A stretch of 64,000 bases of DNA, taken from NCBI RefSeq assembly GCF_030407435.1, contig NZ_JASDDK010000001.1, positions 62,001-126,000 on the forward strand, read 5' to 3'. Below, one piece after another: positions 1-8,138 of the stretch (the first letter of the stretch is position 1; every line of letters starts with the position of its first letter). Position numbers and translations under genes: made by a program. The DNA comes from Winogradskyella bathintestinalis. GTDB taxonomy: Bacteria; Bacteroidota; Bacteroidia; Flavobacteriales; Flavobacteriaceae. The notes below the pieces were generated by a model, which saw only the letters and a program-made list of their open reading frames with translations, did not search any database and was not told the DNA's origin.

Positions 1-1137
1 AATTTCTTGGGCTTTATCTAAATATCTTTGTTGGTATTTAGTAGTATCTTCACGTTGCTGGTCGATATATCGGTAAGGATCATCAAATAATCCTAGTTTG
101 AATTTGGCCAAAAGAATTTTTCGGCATGCTTCATTGATAACTGCTTCTTCTACTTTACCATCCTCAACCAATTTCTTTAAATGTAAACGGTATATTTCTC
201 CCATCATATCCATATCTACTCCGGCATTCATACCAATTCTTGCGGCATCAATACTATCCTTAGCAAATCCATGTGGTATCATTTCATTTATAGACGTATA
301 ATCTGAAACGACGAAGCCTTCGAATCCCATTTCATCTCTAAGAACATCTCGCAGTAGGGCTTTACTTCCTGAAGTTGGTACACCATTTAATTCATTAAAA
401 GCCGACATCACAGTTTCTACACCAGCATCGATTGCAGCTTTAAAAGGTGGTAAATAGGTGTTGCGCAATTCGCCTTCTCCCATATTGGTGGTGTGGTAAT
501 CGCGGCCAGCTTGCGCCGCCCCATAAGCTATATAATGCTTGGCACAAGCTAAAATGGTATTGGTTTTAGTAAGATCGTCACCTTGAAACCCACGAACATA
601 CGCTTTCGCTATTTCATTATTTAAATAAACATCTTCCCCTGCGCCTTCAGAAATACGACCCCAACGTGGTTCTCGAGAGACATCAATCATTGGTGCAAAT
701 GTCCAATGAATGCCTTCTGCAGAAGCTTCTTCTGCTGCAATGCGTGAACTTTCTTCTACCATTTTTAAATCCCAACTAGCTGACAGGCCCAAATTTATTG
801 GAAATATGGTTCGAAAACCGTGAATTACGTCATATCCAAACAATAAAGGAATCCCTAAACGTGTATTCTCAACTGCTAATTTTTGCATATTGGTTGTACC
901 TTCCACCGTGTGCGCATTTAACATGGCTCCAACATTACCTTCTTTAATATGTTTTTTATTATCGGTTTTAATTATGGGCCCTGTTTGGTCAAAATGTCCA
1001 CTATACATCACCGTTTGACCTATTTTTTCTTGAAGTGTCATTAGACGCATTAGCGAATCTACTTTAGCTTCATAGTTTTGAGCAAAACCATAATTGCCAA
1101 TGCAAATTAATAATATTAGAAGTCGTTTAATTCCCAT
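1..1137 (-). CDS. GH3 beta-glucosidase (3' end cut by window edge)
   Basis: A glycoside hydrolase family 3 exo-beta-glucosidase. The 379 codons in the window read open from the ATG at 1135-1137 to base 1, so the C-terminal half lies outside. The N-terminus (MGIKRLLILLICIGNYGFAQ) looks like a type I signal peptide, suggesting a periplasmic enzyme. Family landmarks are PLLFGYDVIHG near residue 97, PRWGRISEGAGED near 157, the KHYIAYGA block near 200 and FVVSDYTS near 275. The Asp of SDY (about residue 279) is the expected nucleophile. It starts 4 nt after the stop of the paralogous GH3 gene upstream, so the two are a translationally linked tandem pair at the end of the PUL operon. Substrate is inferred from context (GH144 genes) as beta-1,2-gluco-oligosaccharides. 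Confidence 0.93.
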   Translation of the reverse strand, partial: MGIKRLLILLICIGNYGFAQNYEAKVDSLMRLMTLQEKIGQTVMYSGHFDQTGPIIKTDNKKHIKEGNVGAMLNAHTVEGTTNMQKLAVENTRLGIPLLFGYDVIHGFRTIFPINLGLSASWDLKMVEESSRIAAEEASAEGIHWTFAPMIDVSREPRWGRISEGAGEDVYLNNEIAKAYVRGFQGDDLTKTNTILACAKHYIAYGAAQAGRDYHTTNMGEGELRNTYLPPFKAAIDAGVETVMSAFNELNGVPTSGSKALLRDVLRDEMGFEGFVVSDYTSINEMIPHGFAKDSIDAARIGMNAGVDMDMMGEIYRLHLKKLVEDGKVEEAVINEACRKILLAKFKLGLFDDPYRYIDQQREDTTKYQQRYLDKAQEI

Positions 1138-1141
1138 CCTT

Positions 1142-3487
1142 TTATTCAGTTAATTGAAATTCTTTCATCATTTTGGTGGTTGAATCTGTACCCACAAATA
1201 CATGAAATTTTCCTGGTTCTGCTACAAAGTCTAAGTTTGAATTATAGAATTTTAAATCTTCAACCGAAATCTTAAAAGTGACCGTTTTTGTGTCTCCTTT
1301 TTTAAGGTAGACTTTCTGAAAACCTTTTAATTCTTTTAAAGGTCTGGTGACTGAACCTACTAAATCTCTAATGTAAAGTTGCACGACTTCCTTCCCATCG
1401 TAATTACCAGCATTAGTGACCTCAACAGAAACATCGATTGAACCATTTGTACCGATGGTATCTGAACTTAACTTTAAATTTTTATAATCGTATTTGGTAT
1501 AGCTTAATCCGTAACCAAATGGATATAATGGTTCGTTACGCTCGTCGATATAATTACTTCGGAATTTTTCAAATTTACCTTCTTCATTCATCAATGGTCG
1601 TCCCGTGTTTTTATGATTATAAAAAATTGGAATCTGTCCTACACTTCTTGGAAACGTGGCGGTTAATTTTCCCGAAGGATTTACATCACCAAATAATACA
1701 TCTGAAATAGCTAAACCGGCTTCACTCCCTGGAAACCAAACATTAAGTATAGCTGGTACATTTTCGTTTTCTTCTACCAATTCTAATGGTCTTCCTGTAA
1801 ATAAAACTAATACCACAGGTTTTCCTGTTTTAAGCAAAGCATTCAACAAATCTTTTTGTACTTGAGGAATTCCAATTTCGGTTCTACTGCTACTTTCACC
1901 ACTAAATTCAGCAGATTCACCAATGGCTGCAATAATAACATCCGCCTTGTCAGCAATATTTAAAGCTTCATCCAACAGCTCTTTATCTGATCTTCCGTCT
2001 CTTGGAATAGTTTTACCGAACATTGTCGCTCTTTTTTCGAGTTCTAAATCGTAATCGAGATTACTTCCTTTAGCATGCAATATTTTAGCCTTATCTCCAA
2101 CTACAGTTTTAAGACCTGCCAGGAAAGGGTTTGATTTATCTTGCTGCGTGGCCACACTCCATGTGCCAGCCATATTTTTTGCATTGTTTGCCAATGGCCC
2201 TATTAAAGCTATTGTGCCTTCTTTTTTCAATGGAAGTAAATCTCCTTGATTTTTTAGTAAAACGGTAGATTCTGCTCCTACTTTTCTGGCAAAAGCTCTA
2301 TTTTCAGTTGTGAATACTTCATTTTTTGCTCTATCGCTATCTAAGTACTTATAAGGATCTTCAAATAATCCTAACTGATATTTTGCAGTTAGCATACGTC
2401 TTACAGCCGTATCAATATCCTCAATTTTTACCATGTTCTTATCTAATGCGGTTTTCAATGATTTTACAAATGCCGCTGTAGCCGCAGGTGAATCTCCAGC
2501 CATATCCATGTCGATTCCCGCATTTAAAGCTTGGGACACCACTTGTTCCTCATTTCCCATACCATGAGCCATCATTTCATAAATTCCGGTGTAATCCGTT
2601 ACTACAAAACCGTCAAAACCCCAATCATCACGCAATAAATCTGTCAATAACCATTTATTACCTGTTGCTGGTATGCCATCAATTTCATTAAATGAAGCCA
2701 TTACTGAACCCACTCCTGCATCAATAGCCGCTTTATAGGGCTCCATATATTCGTTAAACATTCGTATTTTACTCATGTCCACCGTATTATAATCTCGTCC
2801 CGCTTCTGAAGCTCCATACAAGGCAAAATGTTTTACACATGCCATTAATGTATTATTGGCGCTTAAATCATTTTGCTGATAACCTTTCACCATGGCTTCG
2901 GCGATACGACTACCCAAATATGGATCTTCTCCGTTCCCTTCAGAAACTCTTCCCCAACGAGGATCGCGTGAAATATCTACCATAGGTGAAAATGTCCAAT
3001 TGATACCATCTGCACTTGCTTCGTTTGCCGCCATACGAGCGGTTTTTTCAATGAGTTCCATATCCCAAGTTGAAGACAGACCTAATGGAATAGGAAATGT
3101 TGTTTCGTAACCATGAATAACATCCATACCAAATAAAAGTGGAATCTTCAATCGGCTTTCTTCAACAGCAATTTTTTGAACAGCTTTGATTTTTTCGACA
3201 GACTTAATATTGAACATACCGCCTACTAAACCGTTTTGAATCTTTTTACCGACATCAGAACTTTTACCTTGACCCGTGGTAATATCTCCTGACACAGGAA
3301 GATTCAATTGTCCAATTTTTTCATCTAATGTCATCAGATTTAATATAGAATCTACTTTTGCCTCTACTGTAGTATTATTAGAAATTGAAGTCGTTCTAGG
3401 TGTTTGCGTTTGTGCTTTGCAGCCCGTGTAAATTAGAGCTATAGCTACAATTGTTATGGTGTTTAGATTAAATAGTTTACTCATCAT
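1142..3487 (-). CDS. GH3 beta-glucosidase, lipoprotein (BglX-like)
   Basis: A complete GH3 enzyme of 781 residues, the usual length for BglX-type beta-glucosidases with an N-terminal TIM barrel, alpha/beta sandwich and C-terminal fibronectin-III-like domain (about 690-775). The signal peptide ends in a lipobox (IYTGC, Cys23), so it is probably membrane anchored. The nucleophile is expected at Asp298 in FVVTDYTG; PRWGRVSEGNGEDPY and the KHFALYGASEAGRDY block match the family. Two adjacent ATGs (3487 and 3484) are possible starts; either overlaps the 3' end of the esterase gene by 8-11 nt, indicating translational coupling. It would remove glucose from oligosaccharides made by the GH144 enzymes. 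GH3 members with sophoro-oligosaccharide specificity are known in Bacteroides, but linkage specificity cannot be read from sequence alone. Confidence 0.95.
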   Translation of the reverse strand: MMSKLFNLNTITIVAIALIYTGCKAQTQTPRTTSISNNTTVEAKVDSILNLMTLDEKIGQLNLPVSGDITTGQGKSSDVGKKIQNGLVGGMFNIKSVEKIKAVQKIAVEESRLKIPLLFGMDVIHGYETTFPIPLGLSSTWDMELIEKTARMAANEASADGINWTFSPMVDISRDPRWGRVSEGNGEDPYLGSRIAEAMVKGYQQNDLSANNTLMACVKHFALYGASEAGRDYNTVDMSKIRMFNEYMEPYKAAIDAGVGSVMASFNEIDGIPATGNKWLLTDLLRDDWGFDGFVVTDYTGIYEMMAHGMGNEEQVVSQALNAGIDMDMAGDSPAATAAFVKSLKTALDKNMVKIEDIDTAVRRMLTAKYQLGLFEDPYKYLDSDRAKNEVFTTENRAFARKVGAESTVLLKNQGDLLPLKKEGTIALIGPLANNAKNMAGTWSVATQQDKSNPFLAGLKTVVGDKAKILHAKGSNLDYDLELEKRATMFGKTIPRDGRSDKELLDEALNIADKADVIIAAIGESAEFSGESSSRTEIGIPQVQKDLLNALLKTGKPVVLVLFTGRPLELVEENENVPAILNVWFPGSEAGLAISDVLFGDVNPSGKLTATFPRSVGQIPIFYNHKNTGRPLMNEEGKFEKFRSNYIDERNEPLYPFGYGLSYTKYDYKNLKLSSDTIGTNGSIDVSVEVTNAGNYDGKEVVQLYIRDLVGSVTRPLKELKGFQKVYLKKGDTKTVTFKISVEDLKFYNSNLDFVAEPGKFHVFVGTDSTTKMMKEFQLTE

Positions 3488-4286
3488 TCTGTTTTGATTT
3501 AGAAAAAAGCCAGGTTAATAATTCGGGTTCAGCAAAAGCTGTATCCCAACTGTTGTGGTTTGCAAAGTCGTATAATGTTAATTTTGGAAATCCGCCAGCC
3601 GCTATAATTGCTGATGTCATTTGTAATGATAATTTTGGATCTACCACATCGTCTTTAGCTCCGTGGAAAATCCAAAGTGGAATTTCTTTTGCATAATTTG
3701 TTACGGAATCTGGATCTCCACCTCCACAAATAGGAATTGCGGCAGCGAACATTTTTGGTTTTCTATGTAAGATTTCAAAAGTCCCCATACCTCCCATAGA
3801 TAACCCCATAACATAAACGCGATCTCTTTTTACGTAAGGTTTAATTATTATATTATCCATTAATCCCATAACTAAAGCCAATGCCGTTGTTGGTGGTTCA
3901 TCATATTTATAATTGAATGTTATCGGTTTTGTTGAACGGTCAGCGTCGAGTTTAGACCAATAATCATTTTGCGAACATTGTGGAAATATTACAATAGACG
4001 GCAACGAATCTCTATTTTGATCATTTAAAAATAAATGACTTCCATGGACCAATTGTTTTTTATTATCATTTCCTCTTTCACCTGCTCCATGAAGAAATAA
4101 TACTAGTGGATATTCTTTCGTTTTATCAAAATTTTTAGGAAGTAGCATTCGATATCTTAGCGTATCGCCATTTTGAATATAGCGTTCTTCGGAAAAATAA
4201 TCTTTTTCTTGGGCGGTTAGATTGATACTACTTATTAAAAATAGTAAACCAATAACCGAGTGTATATCTCTTAAATTAATAGTCAT
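3477..4286 (-). CDS. Secreted alpha/beta-hydrolase esterase
   Basis: A 269-residue alpha/beta hydrolase of the phospholipase/carboxylesterase or PHB-depolymerase-like type. Residues 1-25 form a signal peptide (cleavage near LTAQ), so it is periplasmic or exported. Visible motifs are the oxyanion-hole segment LFLHGAGERG (about 63-72), the nucleophile elbow GLSMGG (Ser163), an acid in KDDVVD (Asp213 or Asp216) and His244 in ANHNSW. It sits 17 nt downstream of the metallophosphoesterase gene and overlaps the GH3 gene, firmly within the PUL operon. A role in removing acyl groups (for example acetyl or succinyl) from the glycan is inference from context; proteins of this type also occur in other PULs with unproven function. 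Confidence 0.85.
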   Translation of the reverse strand: MTINLRDIHSVIGLLFLISSINLTAQEKDYFSEERYIQNGDTLRYRMLLPKNFDKTKEYPLVLFLHGAGERGNDNKKQLVHGSHLFLNDQNRDSLPSIVIFPQCSQNDYWSKLDADRSTKPITFNYKYDEPPTTALALVMGLMDNIIIKPYVKRDRVYVMGLSMGGMGTFEILHRKPKMFAAAIPICGGGDPDSVTNYAKEIPLWIFHGAKDDVVDPKLSLQMTSAIIAAGGFPKLTLYDFANHNSWDTAFAEPELLTWLFSKSKQNDE

Positions 4287-4303
4287 AATTTACATTTTAC
4301 ATT

Positions 4304-5278
4304 TTACATTTTAACATTATTAAAAATAAATTCGTGCTCTGGATCCGTATTAAATTTATCTAACCAAGGTGAATAGGTTTTCACCGTAATCAATTGGTTT
4401 TTTTTGTCGACTTTAATGATTCGTAAATAACCTGAATCACCTTTCTCGACACCTTTTACATTTTTTTGGTAATTAGCCAACATTTGATAAACATCCTTTT
4501 TGAAATCGTTTTTTGAAACTAATTGTCCCACACCTGAACCTAAGATATGTCCTGAAAAAACCATTAAAACATTTTCATTTCTCTTAATGAGCTTTTCCCA
4601 TAAATCACCACCGTGATTAACCGCATTTTCACCAATCTCTTTACCAACTCCATATTTCTGTGGCAAATACCAATCTTCCCCATCTTGCAAGGTATTATCA
4701 TTATACATATAAGAATGCGTGTTTACGATGACGTGATGATTCGGATGATTTTCTATCAATTTATTAGCCCATTCAATAGTTTTATTTCTAGGTCCGAATT
4801 CTAATGAAAATACCAGCCATTTTTCACCTATAATATCATATTCAGCACAGTTGTTATCAATTGCGCCTTTAGGAAATGTGGCAATGCTATTTGATTGGTT
4901 TATGTACGCTGACGATACAAAATATTTATTAGCGAGCTCGGTATTTCTAGTATCGGCGAATTTCCCAGTTTCACTTCCCATATCATGATTACCTAGCGAT
5001 AAATTATAAGGAACTTTGCCATCTATTAAAGCAAATCCTTCTCTAGCGATTTCCCATTCTTTTTCTGAATTATTTTGCGTAATATCGCCTTCGTGCAATA
5101 CAAATGAAAATCTTTTTTCTTGTGTTGCAATCCACTGCATTTGATTTATATACACCTCAGGAAATTCTTCCATATAGGTTTGGGTATCTGGAAGTACTAC
5201 AAACTCAAAACTATCTTTAGTTTTACAAGATAAAGTACAGAAAACTGTAAAAATGATTATGTAATATTCAATCTTCAT
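4304..5278 (-). CDS. Calcineurin-like metallophosphoesterase lipoprotein
   Basis: A 324-residue metallophosphoesterase. The signal peptide ends in the lipobox TLSC (Cys18). The metal-binding motifs appear in the usual order: Asp31 (LPDTQTY), GD at 64-65 (HEGDITQ), GNHD at 96-99, a His in VNTHSY and a His in SGHILGSG. This is the complete di-metal set, so the enzyme should be active as a phosphomonoesterase or phosphodiesterase. The gene lies 3 nt downstream of a GH144 gene and 17 nt upstream of the esterase, so it is co-transcribed with glycan-degrading enzymes. Inference: it may remove phospho-substituents such as phosphoglycerol from the glucan. The sequence does not show the substrate. Confidence 0.85.
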   Translation of the reverse strand: MKIEYYIIIFTVFCTLSCKTKDSFEFVVLPDTQTYMEEFPEVYINQMQWIATQEKRFSFVLHEGDITQNNSEKEWEIAREGFALIDGKVPYNLSLGNHDMGSETGKFADTRNTELANKYFVSSAYINQSNSIATFPKGAIDNNCAEYDIIGEKWLVFSLEFGPRNKTIEWANKLIENHPNHHVIVNTHSYMYNDNTLQDGEDWYLPQKYGVGKEIGENAVNHGGDLWEKLIKRNENVLMVFSGHILGSGVGQLVSKNDFKKDVYQMLANYQKNVKGVEKGDSGYLRIIKVDKKNQLITVKTYSPWLDKFNTDPEHEFIFNNVKM

Positions 5279-5281
5279 ACT

Positions 5282-6640
5282 TTAATAACTAAATCCCAAG
5301 GCATCTAACCCATTTTGCACATCTCCATTTTGCATAAAAAGCGACCATAATAAACCCGTTCTATAATTTTCAATCATAATAATTTCTGGACCTTGATCAA
5401 TGGCTAAGTAACGTTCAGTCACCCAATCGTTATAATGTGGACTGAACGCATCATAAAAACCTGCTGGACCTAATAAAATATCTTTTTTACTATAAAAATA
5501 ATGCATGGCTGCCAATGATTTTTCTGGTGTATACGGAATGGAACTGATGGCTGCTGTTGGGGAAATAATTCCAAGATCATTCTCTGGATCGTGAGCAGAA
5601 TACCCCGTAGATCCGTCTGAATTTCTACTATAACTCGCCGTTAAGCCCCAACAATCTTCACCATAATCTACATAACTATTTGGATTATTGACACAATGTT
5701 GATAATTGATATTGGTGTGGTTTACATTTAAACTCCAGTAGTTAGCATATTGATCTGATAAATTTGTAGGATTTAAACCCAAAAAAGAATAATGCGCCCA
5801 AAATAAAGGCCCTGTTCCGCTACCAGCATGATCTAAAATTAATGGAATATCAAATTGGTTTGCGGCTGAAACGATATTTCCATTGTTAGCATAACCTTCG
5901 TGATATGTCTCAGCAGGAATAGTATAATCTGGTGAAGCTGCTCCCAGAATAAAGGCAATCATGGTTTCATTATGCCCTTTCAGTTTTAAATTCATGGCAA
6001 ATGCGTTATTAGGACTCCAGTGCCAGTATAACGTATTTTGGTTCTGCGTATACCAATCCCATTCTACACCTTTCCAAAGCATGTCAGCTTGGGCAGCTAA
6101 AGCTTCTTCTTCTGTTGAACCTCCTTCAAAATATTCTTTTACACAAATAAGACCTTGTACTAAAAAAGCCGTTTCTACTAAATCGCCTCCATCATCCTCT
6201 GGACTAAAAGGTATTGTGTTTCCGTTAGTGCCATCTATCCAATGCGACCACGCTCCATGAAAACGATCTGCATTTTCAAAAAAGGTTAAAATTTGGCTCA
6301 ATCTACTTAAGCCTTCAGTTCTTGATATATAACCCCTTTCTATACCCACTAAAATCGCCATTAATCCAAAACCACTTCCTCCAGTCGTTACTACATTTTG
6401 ACTGTTTGAAGGATCGTTAGTATGGTATCTCTCTCTTGCAGCGCCAGAATTTGATTCTGCAAAATCCCAAAAGTATTTAAAAGTGCGTTCTTGAGTTAAA
6501 TCCATAAGTTCATCGTCAGTCAACGTTTCAACAACAGGATCGTCGTCACTAGGATTGTAAGGCTCTTGATAACCTGGACCATCGTCTGAACCGCAATTAA
6601 TTAATAATACCGCTAGCAATAAAATTCTAAAATTTTTCAT
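5282..6640 (-). CDS. GH144-family (glycoamylase-like, PF10091) endo-glucanase lipoprotein, copy 1
   Basis: A 452-residue lipoprotein (lipobox LINC, Cys16) with a single (alpha/alpha)6-type glycoamylase-like domain. Conserved blocks are GGSGFGLMAILVGIERG (about 87-103), FHGAWSHWIDG (127-137), GGDLVETAFL (151-160), EWDWYT (193-198), YWHWSP (205-210), GPLFWAHYSFLGLNP, ISPTAAISSIPYTP and the C-terminal YLAIDQGPEIIMIENYRTGLLW. Such proteins are often annotated 'glucoamylase', but the characterised bacterial members define GH144, endo-beta-1,2-glucanases. The acidic Asp/Glu-rich linker after the lipid Cys suits a surface-exposed lipoprotein. It is a close paralogue of the next gene upstream, only 1 nt away. 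Expected role: endo-cleavage of beta-1,2-glucan at the cell surface or in the periplasm. Family assignment is strong; the exact linkage is inferred. Confidence 0.9.
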   Translation of the reverse strand: MKNFRILLLAVLLINCGSDDGPGYQEPYNPSDDDPVVETLTDDELMDLTQERTFKYFWDFAESNSGAARERYHTNDPSNSQNVVTTGGSGFGLMAILVGIERGYISRTEGLSRLSQILTFFENADRFHGAWSHWIDGTNGNTIPFSPEDDGGDLVETAFLVQGLICVKEYFEGGSTEEEALAAQADMLWKGVEWDWYTQNQNTLYWHWSPNNAFAMNLKLKGHNETMIAFILGAASPDYTIPAETYHEGYANNGNIVSAANQFDIPLILDHAGSGTGPLFWAHYSFLGLNPTNLSDQYANYWSLNVNHTNINYQHCVNNPNSYVDYGEDCWGLTASYSRNSDGSTGYSAHDPENDLGIISPTAAISSIPYTPEKSLAAMHYFYSKKDILLGPAGFYDAFSPHYNDWVTERYLAIDQGPEIIMIENYRTGLLWSLFMQNGDVQNGLDALGFSY

Positions 6641-6641
6641 A

Positions 6642-8021
6642 TTAATTAATCTTATTATATGTAAAACCGAGCTTGTCTAAACCAGATTGTACGTCTTTAT
6701 TTTTCATGAATAAACTCCACAATAAACCTGTTCTATAATTTTCTATCATCACCGGTATTGGGCCCTGATCTATAGCCAAATATTTTGGAGTAGACCAATT
6801 ATACTCAAAGCTAAAAGCGTCATAAGGTCCAAATTTACCAACCAAACTATCGTGGTGTTTATATATATTTTCTAAAACATTCATACTCTCTTTTGGAGTA
6901 TATGGAAATGACGATAACGCTGCTGTGGGCGAAATAACTCCGAGGTCCCTTCCTGGCCTATGACCTTTATAGCCGTTTACAGAATAACTAGAAGTTAATC
7001 CCCAAAGATTATCTCCGTAACCTTTAAAATTTTTAGGGTTGTCAATAGCATATCTATATTGAATTTTAGCGTGGTTTTGAACCAGTTTCCAATAATCGGC
7101 ATATTGATCTTTTAGGCCTTTTGGATTTAATCCTAAATAGGAATAATGCGACCAAAACAAGGGACCAACCTCTGGCTTGTGATTACCATAATAGTTTAAA
7201 ACCAAATCTAAATCATATTGATTTTTATTTGAAACGATATCGCCATTTTTGGCCCAACCTTCTTCATAAACCGTTTTACTAATGGGATGTGTTGGAGATG
7301 CTGCAGCAAGCACGTACATTATTAAGCATTCGTTATATCCACCAACGGGAAAGTTCATTTCCCAACCATATTCTGGTGACCAATGCCAATACAAAACATC
7401 TTCTCCATTTTTAGTATACCAATCCCATTCCACTTCTCTCCATAGTTGATTAATCTTAGCAACTAATTGTCTTTCCTTTTCCGTATCACCATCAAAATAC
7501 TCAGCTACGGTTAGCAATCCTTGCATTAAAAATGCGGTTTCAACCAAGTCTCCACCATTGTCTTTTTTGCTAAACGGATAGACTTTTCCTGTTTCACCAT
7601 CAATCCAATGTGACCATGCGCCATGGAAACGATCTGCATTCTCTAGAAAATCTACAATTTTATGATATCTGGTGAGTGCTTCTTCCTTAGGAATAAATCC
7701 TCTTTCTATCCCTACTAAAATGGCCATAAGACCAAAACCACTTCCACCAGTAGTGACTGTATTTTTTGGAGATGTTGGATAAACATTATCCATGTGAATA
7801 CGTTCTCTTGCCAAACCTGAATTGGGCTCAGCACCTTCCCAAAAATAGTCGATGGTTTGTTTTTGAATAGTGTCTAACAACTTGCTTTCGCTGTATGTAA
7901 TTTCCTGTAAAAAAAACTCAGCATGTGCCAGTTCCTTTTCAGAATTGTCATTGTTACAGCTCACGAATAGATATAGCAAAGCTATCAAAACTAAAAATAT
8001 GATGTGTTTTGATCGTTTCAT
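6642..8021 (-). CDS. GH144-family (glycoamylase-like, PF10091) endo-glucanase lipoprotein, copy 2
   Basis: A 459-residue lipoprotein (lipobox LFVSC, Cys22) with the same domain and motif order as its downstream neighbour: GSGFGLMAILVGIERG, FHGAWSHWIDGETG, NGGDLVETAFLMQG, VEWDWYTKNG, LYWHWSPEYGW, GPLFWSHYSYLGLNP, ISPTAALSSFPYTP and YLAIDQGPIPVMIENYRTG. The two copies differ most in the N-terminal linker and in the loop after YWHWSP, which may separate their chain-length preference or location. It is the first enzyme gene after the susC-susD-LamG trio, from which a strong hairpin (8047-8086) separates it. The two genes look like an old tandem duplication rather than a recent one, since they differ at many positions. 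Confidence 0.9.
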   Translation of the reverse strand: MKRSKHIIFLVLIALLYLFVSCNNDNSEKELAHAEFFLQEITYSESKLLDTIQKQTIDYFWEGAEPNSGLARERIHMDNVYPTSPKNTVTTGGSGFGLMAILVGIERGFIPKEEALTRYHKIVDFLENADRFHGAWSHWIDGETGKVYPFSKKDNGGDLVETAFLMQGLLTVAEYFDGDTEKERQLVAKINQLWREVEWDWYTKNGEDVLYWHWSPEYGWEMNFPVGGYNECLIMYVLAAASPTHPISKTVYEEGWAKNGDIVSNKNQYDLDLVLNYYGNHKPEVGPLFWSHYSYLGLNPKGLKDQYADYWKLVQNHAKIQYRYAIDNPKNFKGYGDNLWGLTSSYSVNGYKGHRPGRDLGVISPTAALSSFPYTPKESMNVLENIYKHHDSLVGKFGPYDAFSFEYNWSTPKYLAIDQGPIPVMIENYRTGLLWSLFMKNKDVQSGLDKLGFTYNKIN

Positions 8022-8046
8022 ACCAAAAAAAGTAAGATTTCAATAA

Positions 8047-8086
8047 GCTTTAGCTGCATTTATTATTTTATAAATACAGCTAAAGC
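8047..8086 (-). repeat. 16-bp hairpin between the LamG gene and the GH144 genes
   Basis: Bases 8047-8062 pair with 8071-8086 (15 of 16 pairs, one C-A mismatch at 8057/8076) around an 8-nt loop. It lies in the 117-nt gap of the PUL operon, after the stop of the LamG gene in transcription direction. No run of U follows on the minus strand, so it is not a standard terminator. It could protect the 3' end of a processed susC-susD-LamG transcript. Confidence 0.6.
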
Positions 8087-8138
8087 AAGGAAGACTAATT
8101 CAAATTCTATTTAAGTCAATTTAACTTAATCTCAAATA

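Noticed and set aside
5282..8021. Calling the two PF10091 proteins glucoamylases
   Set aside because: The characterised bacterial members of this fold in GH144 are endo-beta-1,2-glucanases, and no starch-type genes accompany them.
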